From Slackia heliotrinireducens DSM 20476 (GTDB lineage Bacteria > Actinomycetota > Coriobacteriia > Coriobacteriales > Eggerthellaceae), in assembly GCF_000023885.1 (NCBI RefSeq), contig NC_013165.1:2356001-2420000 (forward strand): a DNA stretch of 64,000 nucleotides. The letters are read 5' to 3'. The notes beneath the pieces were generated by a model. The model saw nothing but the letters and a program-made list of their open reading frames with translations, was not told the origin of the DNA and did not search any database. This document shows, in pieces, positions 55,186-62,105 of the stretch. Made by a program: the position numbers and the translations under genes. The stretch's first letter is position 1. Each line of letters opens with the position of its first letter.

Positions 55186-56673
55186 CTACTCACCCGCTTT
55201 CGGCGCGAATGCGGGTGCCACCTGGGCCTGTCCGTAGATGCGTTCCAGCTCGGATGCCACCGCAAACATGTTTCCGTCCTGGAACTGCGGAGCCATGAGC
55301 TGCACGCCCACGGGCATACCGCTGTCCCGCCCCAGGCCGCAAGGCACGGTCATGCCCCCGTTGCCGGCGATGTTGAGCGCGATGGTGAACACGTCGGACA
55401 AATACATCTGCGCGGGTTCGGCAAGTTCGCCGAACTTGGGCGCCACGGTAGGCGCCACCGGCGACAGGATGACGTCGCATTGCCTGTACGCGCGGCGGAA
55501 GTCCTGTGTGATGAGCGTGCGGACCTTCTGCGCACGGACGTAGTATTCGTCGTAGACGCCGCTTGACAGCAGGTAGCTTCCCAGCAGGATGCGGCGCTTG
55601 GCCTCGGCGCCGAACCCCTTCGCGCGGCTGGCCTCGTATTGGCCGCCCAGATCGGTATGACCCGCATCGCAGCAGCCGTAGCGCACCGAGTCGAATCGGG
55701 CCAGGTTGGAGAAGGCCTCGCAGGGCGCGAGCACGTAATAGGCGCTGATGGCGGCATCCGCATGGGGCAGATCCACCTCGACCAGCGTGGCGCCCGCCGC
55801 TTCGAGTTTCGCCGCGGCCTCGGCCACACGGGCTTTGACCTCGGACGATAGGCCTTCAGCCTCCATGAACGACGGCACGATGCCGACGCGCGCGCCTTCG
55901 ACGGGCCGCTCGGTTGCCGCCACGAAGTCGATTTCTACGTCCTGCGACGTGCAGTCCATGGGGTCGCGTCCGCACAGCGCATCCAAGGCAAAGGCCGCGT
56001 CCTTCACGCTACGGGCGAAGGGTCCCACCTGGTCAAGGGAGCTTCCGAAGGCAACGACACCGTATCGCGACACCATGCCGTATGTGGGCTTGACGCCCAC
56101 CACGCCGCAGAATCCCGCGGGCTGGCGGATGGACCCGCCGGTGTCGGAGCCCAATGCCAGGGCGGTCATGCCCGAAGCCACCGCCGCGGCGCTTCCGCCC
56201 GACGAGCCGCCGGGCACGCGGTCCGGGTCCCACGGGTTACGGGTGGGCCCGAACGCGGAGTTTTCGGTGGTGGATCCGAAGGCGAATTCGTCCATGTTGA
56301 GCTTACCCAAAGGCAAACATCCTGCATCCAGCATGCGCTGCACGCAGGTGGCTGTATAGGGCGACACATAGGTTTCCAACATGTGCGAGGCGCATGTGGT
56401 GCGGGTGCCTTTCAGGTTCATGTTGTCTTTAAAGGCGATAGGCACGCCTGCCAGCGGACCCAGCCGGCCAAAGGTGCCGTTTGCGATGGCTCCGTCCACC
56501 CGCACGGCAGCTGCCCGGGCGGCGTCTTCGGTCAGCTCCAGAAACGCATGGAGCTGCGGGTCGGCCTGCTTGATGTGGGCGAGCGCGGCATCCACCACGT
56601 CGCAGGCGGAGAACTCCCCCGCCGCCAAACCCTCGTGGATGCGCGAGACGCCCATGTCGGTCGCATAGGCCAT
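55186..56673 (-). CDS. gatA: Glutamyl-tRNA(Gln) amidotransferase subunit A
   Basis: Amidase-signature subunit of 495 residues that releases ammonia from glutamine. The Ser-cisSer-Lys triad is seen in VPIAFKDN, GGSSGGSAAAVAS and LGSDTGGSIRQPA. ATG at 56673 shares one base with the gatC stop (TGATG), so translation is coupled. Order gatC-gatA-gatB is standard. Confidence 0.96.
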   Translation of the reverse strand: MAYATDMGVSRIHEGLAAGEFSACDVVDAALAHIKQADPQLHAFLELTEDAARAAAVRVDGAIANGTFGRLGPLAGVPIAFKDNMNLKGTRTTCASHMLETYVSPYTATCVQRMLDAGCLPLGKLNMDEFAFGSTTENSAFGPTRNPWDPDRVPGGSSGGSAAAVASGMTALALGSDTGGSIRQPAGFCGVVGVKPTYGMVSRYGVVAFGSSLDQVGPFARSVKDAAFALDALCGRDPMDCTSQDVEIDFVAATERPVEGARVGIVPSFMEAEGLSSEVKARVAEAAAKLEAAGATLVEVDLPHADAAISAYYVLAPCEAFSNLARFDSVRYGCCDAGHTDLGGQYEASRAKGFGAEAKRRILLGSYLLSSGVYDEYYVRAQKVRTLITQDFRRAYRQCDVILSPVAPTVAPKFGELAEPAQMYLSDVFTIALNIAGNGGMTVPCGLGRDSGMPVGVQLMAPQFQDGNMFAVASELERIYGQAQVAPAFAPKAGE

Positions 56674-56984
56674 CAGCGGTCGCTCCCCTCGCCCAGAATC
56701 GATGGGACCAGAAAGCTGCCATCCTGCTGTTTTGGAGCATTGACCAGGGATTCTTCCTGCGTGAAGGAGGAGGTCTCGACGTCGTCGCGCATGACGTTCG
56801 AAAGGCCCGCGATAGGATGAAACGTCGGCTCCACAGCATCCAGGTCGTATTCCTTGATGCGGTCCAGCGTGGCCAGGATGTTGTTGAGGTCGACCGTCAT
56901 CTGGGCCAGCTCGTCTGCATCCAAGCCGATGCGCGCATACGCGGCCATGCCGCGCACGTCGTCTTCGGTGAGCTTCTGCGTCAT
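56673..56984 (-). CDS. gatC: Glutamyl-tRNA(Gln) amidotransferase subunit C
   Basis: Small subunit of 103 residues that stabilises GatA and GatB. It starts TQKLTEDDVRGMAAYARIGL and has the wrapping segment DAVEPTFHPIAGLSNVMRDD. ATG at 56984 has GAAGGG six bases upstream; the open frame upstream adds 42 unrelated residues. First gene of the operon. Confidence 0.92.
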   Translation of the reverse strand: MTQKLTEDDVRGMAAYARIGLDADELAQMTVDLNNILATLDRIKEYDLDAVEPTFHPIAGLSNVMRDDVETSSFTQEESLVNAPKQQDGSFLVPSILGEGSDR

Positions 56985-57315
56985 GACCGACCCTTCCTGG
57001 TGAATCCGTGGTTTACAAGCACCCATGATAGCAAAACCGCCGGCAGGACGGCTGCTCCAAGAGCCTGCCCGCCGAGTCGAGGGCCGATGCGTCAGTCGAC
57101 GTACTTCCACACGAACCGTCTTTTATAAGCCGACGCCATCCGCGCCCAGTGGCAGAAAGCGCGAGTGGCTTCACCGGCCCTCTTTTTTTGCTTGTGCCAG
57201 GTAGCTTCACCATCGGAGCATCGCAGAAACCAACAGGTTCCGACACGATGCTGTCGCGTGCGGACAAATACGCCTATCATGTTCACCCAAAAGACACCTA
57301 TCAAGGAGTAGATAT
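56985..57315. other. Intergenic region between gatC and a lipoprotein gene
   Basis: About 330 bp holding the divergent promoters of gatC and the lipoprotein. A plus-strand run CCCTCTTTTTTTGC at 57178-57191 follows a weak GGC/GCC stem and may end a short unidentified transcript. Nothing else is recognised. Confidence 0.35.
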
Positions 57316-57993
57316 ATGAAAAAGGCCGCAATCCTTCTTGGCGCCGCAGCTCTTGCGCTTACCGTCGGCTGCGCAAACGCGCCTGACAAAGCGATGGAAA
57401 CCCTGAACAACAGCACGTCTGAAACCCCGGCGGCATCCGCCGACGCACCGCAGGATGCCGATGCATCGCAGGACACAGATGCCGAGCAGGACGCGAATGC
57501 CAAGCAGGACGCAAAATCCTCTGGCTCGGGCATGCCCGAATACGATTTCGGGATGGACGAAGCCGCGTACCTTGTCGAGACCTATTCCCTTCCCGACGAC
57601 CGGTATCTCGACCTGGTAAGCTACGACCAGCTCGTTTGGATCGTCCAGAATAAGGGCACGGCGGCTGTGGTGGTGGCCCAGCCTGGCGAAGACGCCTCCG
57701 TGCGCATGGTGTCCGAGGCCAAGTCGGCCATCAACGGACTTGGGTCCACACTCTACGTCTACGAGCCGTACCGTGATGCGCCGGATGGAGACTGGTCTGG
57801 CGTGGCCCAGGGGCTTGTCGACGGAGGTCTTGCCAACCTGGAAGGGTTCGAGCCAGGATTGCTCATGGCCATCGAACGGTCTGCGAAAGACTCGGATGGG
57901 AACCCTGCCCCCATCGTCGGGCAGACCGATAACCCCAACGAGGCAACCACCATCATCAGCATGGTCTGCGGCATATCCTGCTGCACGTTCTAA
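57316..57993 (+). CDS. Lipoprotein with QDA-type repeats, function unknown
   Basis: A 225-residue lipoprotein (lipobox LTVGC) with a low-complexity spacer of about six-residue units (QDADAS, QDTDAE, QDANAK, QDAKSS) that probably reaches across the wall. The folded part (about 75-225) includes LVSYDQLVWIVQNKGTAAVV and ends with a Cys-rich CGISCCTF. No family is recognised; the layout of strand-loop-helix might hide a thioredoxin-like fold. AAGGAG lies seven bases before the ATG. It is followed by an inverted-repeat element. Confidence 0.7.
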   Translation: MKKAAILLGAAALALTVGCANAPDKAMETLNNSTSETPAASADAPQDADASQDTDAEQDANAKQDAKSSGSGMPEYDFGMDEAAYLVETYSLPDDRYLDLVSYDQLVWIVQNKGTAAVVVAQPGEDASVRMVSEAKSAINGLGSTLYVYEPYRDAPDGDWSGVAQGLVDGGLANLEGFEPGLLMAIERSAKDSDGNPAPIVGQTDNPNEATTIISMVCGISCCTF

Positions 57994-58017
57994 CGAACGG
58001 GATTTCTGAAGCCGCTG

Positions 58018-58238
58018 CCAACAACTTTTCCCGAAAAGCCCCCTGTCCGCCAAGAAAAGCAAGTAGTGCACGACTTGAAACGGCAGCTTTGTGGTTTTGA
58101 ACTTATTCCGCAATGGTGCCGCATCACAATGCCTGTTCAGGCTCTTGTATGTTTTCTGGATAGGACCCAGGTGCGACCAAGGTCGTACACTAGTTGATCT
58201 TCTTGGCGAAAACGGCCTGTTTTCGCAAGAGTTGTGGG
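58018..58238. repeat. Inverted-repeat element, copy B
   Basis: Left arm 58018-58077 and right arm 58177-58238 are imperfect reverse complements. They share with copy A at 8234-8448 the blocks CCGCCAAGAAAA, CGTACACTAGTTG, TTCTTGGCG and GTTGTGGG. Spacer length is also about 99 bp, but the spacer sequence differs between copies. Conserved arms with a variable interior fit either a foldable RNA or a MITE-like element. Confidence 0.75.
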
Positions 58239-58639
58239 AGCTGGCAAGACCCGAGGCAAGATACCGACCCGAGAGTCACGCTCTAGCCACCCGAATAGAC
58301 ATGGCAGCACCCCTGAATTCACAGGGCAGAAGCTGAAGCTGCCAGACGACGCACTCGCCGCAACCGTCAGCGGCGCCGCTGCGCACGGTTCCGCGACCGA
58401 GCCATCAAGGGCAACTTTTGCGCCCTGACCAAATGTAAAAGGCCGGTGTCGAGATTCAAAACACCCATGAAACCACATGCCTTTCTACACGCAGGAATGC
58501 GACCTGCGCGATCAAGCAACGGTTACAGCTGTCCCTTTCCCACACAACGGGCTGCAGGTTCGTTGCCATGTATTGAGTTGTCATTTGATTGCTTGATGTA
58601 CTCTTGCGAGGAAGATATCAGAGTCCTTGATTAATTTCA

Positions 58640-58657
58640 ATATTCTATTTAATATTA
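58640..58657. promoter_or_regulatory. AT-rich palindromes upstream of the AT-hook TetR gene
   Basis: Two AATATT palindromes (58640-58645 and 58652-58657) lie in a strongly AT-rich stretch 50 bp before the start. They could be an autoregulatory site and also contain a promoter. Confidence 0.35.
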
Positions 58658-58707
58658 TATCTAAAAGAATCTACGATTATCGGCAAACGGAAAAGAAGGA
58701 GCCGTAC

Positions 58708-59505
58708 ATGAGCCTAGCAAGGGAGTCGCTCGCGGAAGCGGACATCGCCCTCGCCCCTCGAGCAAGCCAGTCCAATGAGTTGCGGGTGGTCTCCGCCCCG
58801 GCAAAGCGCCGCCGCGGCAGGCCGCGCAAGGACGGGTCCGGCACAACCGACCAGGCAGCCGCCATTCTGGATGCGGCCATCACGCTGTTCATGAAACAAG
58901 GCTATCAGGCCACGACCATGAGTCAGATCGCCGAGGCGTCAGGATACAGCCAGTCATCCCTTTATTATTGGTACAAGAAAAAGGAAGACCTGCTCGAAAG
59001 CATCGTCGAGAAGACAGGGTTCTCGCTGCGCACGGCGTCGCGCATCGCGAATCTGCCCGACGACAAGCTCACCCAGCTTTACGCCGTGCTCTACGCCGAC
59101 ACGCTCATGATGTGCAAACTCCCCTGCGACTTCTACGATCTGGAAGATGTCGCGCACACGCAGGAAGACACGCTGAGCGGGTTCTTCACCACCTACCAAC
59201 AGCTCACGGGCGCCGTGCGTCAGATCATCGAGGAAGGCATCGAAAGCGGCGAGTTCATCAAGATCGACGCAGCCACCGCGGCGCTTGACGCCTTGGCCGT
59301 CAACGAGGGCCTGCAGCACCGCTACCATTCGACCGTACGCTTCCCCAGCAGCACCTGCAGCATGGTGGAGGAAGAGGCCCGCACGATCTTCCGGTCGGCG
59401 GAGGACGTGGCGCACCATGCCGCAACCATCACCATCGAATACCTGGCCCCGGGCTGCGTTCCCGCCAAAGTGCGCCAGCAAGCCATCGACAACAACTGGA
59501 TCTAG
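58708..59505 (+). CDS. TetR family regulator with N-terminal AT-hook
   Basis: A 265-residue regulator. Residues 33-41 (KRRRGRPRK) form an AT-hook-like minor-groove binder inside a disordered N-terminal extension, followed by the TetR helix-turn-helix (AAILDAAITLFMKQGYQATT, YSQSSLYYWYKKKEDLLESI) and a ligand domain. The protein is longer than usual (about 200). ATG at 58708 has AAGGAG six bases upstream. Its gene is preceded by AT-rich palindromes. It converges with the formate dehydrogenase cluster; the targets are unknown. Confidence 0.85.
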   Translation: MSLARESLAEADIALAPRASQSNELRVVSAPAKRRRGRPRKDGSGTTDQAAAILDAAITLFMKQGYQATTMSQIAEASGYSQSSLYYWYKKKEDLLESIVEKTGFSLRTASRIANLPDDKLTQLYAVLYADTLMMCKLPCDFYDLEDVAHTQEDTLSGFFTTYQQLTGAVRQIIEEGIESGEFIKIDAATAALDALAVNEGLQHRYHSTVRFPSSTCSMVEEEARTIFRSAEDVAHHAATITIEYLAPGCVPAKVRQQAIDNNWI

Positions 59506-59536
59506 CCCAGGCTCGAACCGAGCTTGTGCGCACAAC

Positions 59537-59572
59537 AGAAGGCTCCGGGCACATGCGTCCGGAGCCTTCTTA
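59537..59572 (+). terminator. Bidirectional terminator between TetR and fdhE genes
   Basis: Stem AGAAGGCTCCGG/CCGGAGCCTTCT with a ten-base loop and a following TT, between convergent genes. It serves the plus strand most clearly. Confidence 0.78.
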
Positions 59573-59594
59573 CTGACTTGTTGCCGAGATGCGG

Positions 59595-60509
59595 CTAATT
59601 ATCGTTCTTGAAGCGCGGGTCCAAAGCCACCTGGTCCAGACGGGCCATGACCACGTCTTCAACCTCCATGACCAAAGGAGCATGGGGGTCCAGATCGTCT
59701 TGGAACACCACCCTCTCGTACTGCCCGCAGGCCTCGCAGCTCTGCAGACGGTGGGCGGAATCACCCTCGATGTGATGGTAGTGCAGCTGGCTCTGGTTCA
59801 CATTGCCGCACACGCCGCAGCGGATGCGCTCGAAGCCCCACTGCGTGCCGCACAGGCTGCAGTATTGCACACGATTGCCGCTTTCGGTCACGCCCGAGGT
59901 GCTGACCACGTGCGAAGCCGCCGCGGGAGACCCGCACACGGGGCAGCGCAGGGGCTGGTCGTGGACCGCGGTGTCCTCCTTCTTCAGCCTCAACGCGTCC
60001 ATGCACGTCTTCGCCGCGCCCTGCAGGTGCGCACGCAGCGCCATAACCGGCGCCATCATGAACACCGTAGCCGGCAGATCGGGGCTCACGCCGAACCCGT
60101 CGATACCCGTCAGGCACGACTCCACGAACTCCTGCGGACGGCTGCCCGCAAGCGCCAGGTCGGCGGTTTCGCAGAACGCGTTCCAGTCGTAGCCGGCCAA
60201 CGCATCCGCGGCCTTGTCCTCAAGACCTGCGCTTGCAGCCAGGTGCAATGCCAGCTGGCGGCAGGTTTCCGCAAAGGCCTCGGGGTCCAGATCCACAGGC
60301 GCGTGGGTGAGGAACGGCTCGTATGCCCAGTACCACGCCCGCGCGTCTTCCTGGGGAGGGGCCTCGTAGCCGCCGGCAGCAGCCACGAGGTCCGCACGTT
60401 CTTGCTGAATCTGCATGACGCCCTTGAAGAATTCCAGGCGCGCGACGTCCGCTTCGGAGGCTTCCGCCTCGTAATGCTCAACGGCAGAAGCCACCGTACG
60501 CAAATCCAT
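59595..60509 (-). CDS. Formate dehydrogenase accessory protein FdhE-like
   Basis: A 304-residue cytosolic protein needed for formate dehydrogenase maturation. It has four rubredoxin-like CxxC pairs in the C-terminal half (CPVCG, CSLCG, CGVCG, CEACG), binding iron or zinc, after a helical N-terminal domain. The C-terminal SCEACGQYERVVFQDD block is characteristic. ATG shares one base with the stop of the gamma-subunit gene, so it is translated with the enzyme. The last gene of the cluster. Confidence 0.86.
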   Translation of the reverse strand: MDLRTVASAVEHYEAEASEADVARLEFFKGVMQIQQERADLVAAAGGYEAPPQEDARAWYWAYEPFLTHAPVDLDPEAFAETCRQLALHLAASAGLEDKAADALAGYDWNAFCETADLALAGSRPQEFVESCLTGIDGFGVSPDLPATVFMMAPVMALRAHLQGAAKTCMDALRLKKEDTAVHDQPLRCPVCGSPAAASHVVSTSGVTESGNRVQYCSLCGTQWGFERIRCGVCGNVNQSQLHYHHIEGDSAHRLQSCEACGQYERVVFQDDLDPHAPLVMEVEDVVMARLDQVALDPRFKNDN

Positions 60510-61201
60510 TACTTCGTCTCCTCAACCACGACGTTGTCGCCTTTTTCAAGCTCTTCGCGAGCCCAGAAGCCCCAGTGGTACAGGGCGTTGGACTCGGACA
60601 CCTTGCCGTCGCCCCACATGAGGCGGATGGTTCCGCGGTAGGGCTGGAAGATGCCGGCGCCCAGGTAGATGTGGGCGACCACGAAGATGACCAGCAGGAT
60701 GAAGAACAGGTCGTGCACGAAGCGCATGACCAGCAGCGCCCCTGCGGATGCGTGGAACACGCTGGTGCCCAGCAGCAGCACCAGGCCGGATAAGGCCATG
60801 GCTATGCCGCCCAGGATAAGCATGCCGTCAGCGATGCGCTGGCCGGACTTGACTTCGTCCTGGTCGGGCATGTGCACGCGCTTGGGTCCGAGCATGTAGG
60901 GCACGAACTTCTTCATGAACTCGACATCCTGCGGCGTCCACTTGGTGAAGTACTTGTGCAGGAAGGCCTTGAACCCGCCGGGCGCCATGCATGCGCTCAC
61001 GATGGGAGCAAGGATGAAGATGCAGCCCACGATGCGGTGGCTTACGCGCATCGCACGGGTCACGCCGTCGCCCACGGCCGCGGCCAGGGGCGGAACGAAC
61101 ACGAACAGGCCGGAGATCATCAGCCAGATGCAGGCTATGACGACGATGCCGTGGGTGATACGCGTCTGCTTGGAGTGACGCTTGATGTAACGCTCTGCCA
61201 T
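60509..61201 (-). CDS. Formate dehydrogenase gamma subunit (cytochrome b)
   Basis: Membrane cytochrome b of 230 residues that passes electrons to the quinone pool, FdnI type. Four helices carry heme-ligand histidines in TRITHGIVVIACIWLMISGL, RVSHRIVGCIFIL, RFVHDLFFILL and VAHIYLGAG. The FGY-like loop is GGFKAFLHKYFTKW. It overlaps by one base with both neighbours (TAATG). Together with the beta and alpha subunits it forms a membrane-bound enzyme facing outwards. Confidence 0.92.
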   Translation of the reverse strand: MAERYIKRHSKQTRITHGIVVIACIWLMISGLFVFVPPLAAAVGDGVTRAMRVSHRIVGCIFILAPIVSACMAPGGFKAFLHKYFTKWTPQDVEFMKKFVPYMLGPKRVHMPDQDEVKSGQRIADGMLILGGIAMALSGLVLLLGTSVFHASAGALLVMRFVHDLFFILLVIFVVAHIYLGAGIFQPYRGTIRLMWGDGKVSESNALYHWGFWAREELEKGDNVVVEETK

Positions 61202-62091
61202 TATCGTTCACCTGCCTCAACGTCGATGTGCCTGATGACTTCGCCGGTCTCCTCATCGATGATGTCGTGGTTGACCTCGTCGTAACGCATCTTATGACGC
61301 TGGTAGCCGACGCCGGTGAGGAACGACAGCCCAAGGCCGCCGAGCAGGGCGACGGTGCCCAAGCCAGCCAGCGGCTTCATGAACTCGAGGACCTCGACCA
61401 ACGGGCTGAGCTCCGGCTTCTCGGGCAGCTGGTACTGGTCGATGGGGTACTTCAGCACGTGGATCACATGGCATCCGCCCATCTCGTCCACGCCGTAGGT
61501 GCGGGCCGAATCGAAGCCCTTGGATTTCAGCAGCTCGACACGCTCCTCGGCGATGGCGATCATCTCGTCGCGGTCGCCGAACTGCAGCGCCCCGGGCTGG
61601 CAGGTGGTCACGCACGCAGGAGCGCGGTCCTGACGCACGCGGTCCAAACAGCCGGTGCACTTGTTGATCAGCGTCTCGCCGCCCAAAAGGCTCGACCCGG
61701 TGTGACGGGGAACGTCGAATGGGCAGGCCGCGGCGCAGTACTTGCAGCCGATGCACTTGTCCTTGTTGTAGGAGACCAGACCCGTCTCCTCGTCCTTGAA
61801 CAGGGCGCCCGAGGGGCACACCTGCACGCAGCCGGCGTCGGTGCAATGCATGCACGCACGGCGGCCGAACGCCCAGTTCACACCATACATCTTGCCGTTG
61901 TCGGCCTCGTCGAAGGTGATGATCAGGCGCGTGTTGTCGTTCAGATCGGGCGGGTTCTGCAGCGTGCCGCTCCACTCCTGGGAGTTGGTCTCCATGGGGG
62001 AAGGAAGCCCGTTCCAGCACTTGCAGGCAACCTGGCAGCCCTTGCACGCCGAGCAGCGCGAAGAGTCGAACAGGATCGCTTTCTCAGTCAT
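61201..62091 (-). CDS. Formate dehydrogenase beta subunit (4x[4Fe-4S])
   Basis: Electron-transfer subunit of 296 residues. Four ferredoxin-type cluster motifs are visible: CSACKGCQVAC, CMHCTDAGCVQVC, CIGCKYCAAACPF and CTGCLDR with ACVTTCQP. A C-terminal membrane anchor (LAGLGTVALLGGLGLSFLTG) is followed by a tail. AGGAAG precedes ATG 62091. It lies between the alpha and gamma subunit genes, matching FdnH/FdoH. Confidence 0.93.
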   Translation of the reverse strand: MTEKAILFDSSRCSACKGCQVACKCWNGLPSPMETNSQEWSGTLQNPPDLNDNTRLIITFDEADNGKMYGVNWAFGRRACMHCTDAGCVQVCPSGALFKDEETGLVSYNKDKCIGCKYCAAACPFDVPRHTGSSLLGGETLINKCTGCLDRVRQDRAPACVTTCQPGALQFGDRDEMIAIAEERVELLKSKGFDSARTYGVDEMGGCHVIHVLKYPIDQYQLPEKPELSPLVEVLEFMKPLAGLGTVALLGGLGLSFLTGVGYQRHKMRYDEVNHDIIDEETGEVIRHIDVEAGER

Positions 62092-62105
62092 GGTCTTCCT
62101 CCTTC

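Larger units (their letters stand above)
57994..58707. other. Long intergenic region with inverted-repeat element
   Basis: Between two plus-strand genes. It contains copy B of the inverted-repeat element (58018-58238), then about 380 bp with no recognisable gene, then an AT-rich stretch (58625-58675) unlike its surroundings, directly before the TetR gene. Confidence 0.5.

Noticed and set aside
58137-58478. 113-codon minus-strand open frame in the intergenic region
   Set aside because: Covers the right arm of the repeat element, has no ribosome site and no family features.
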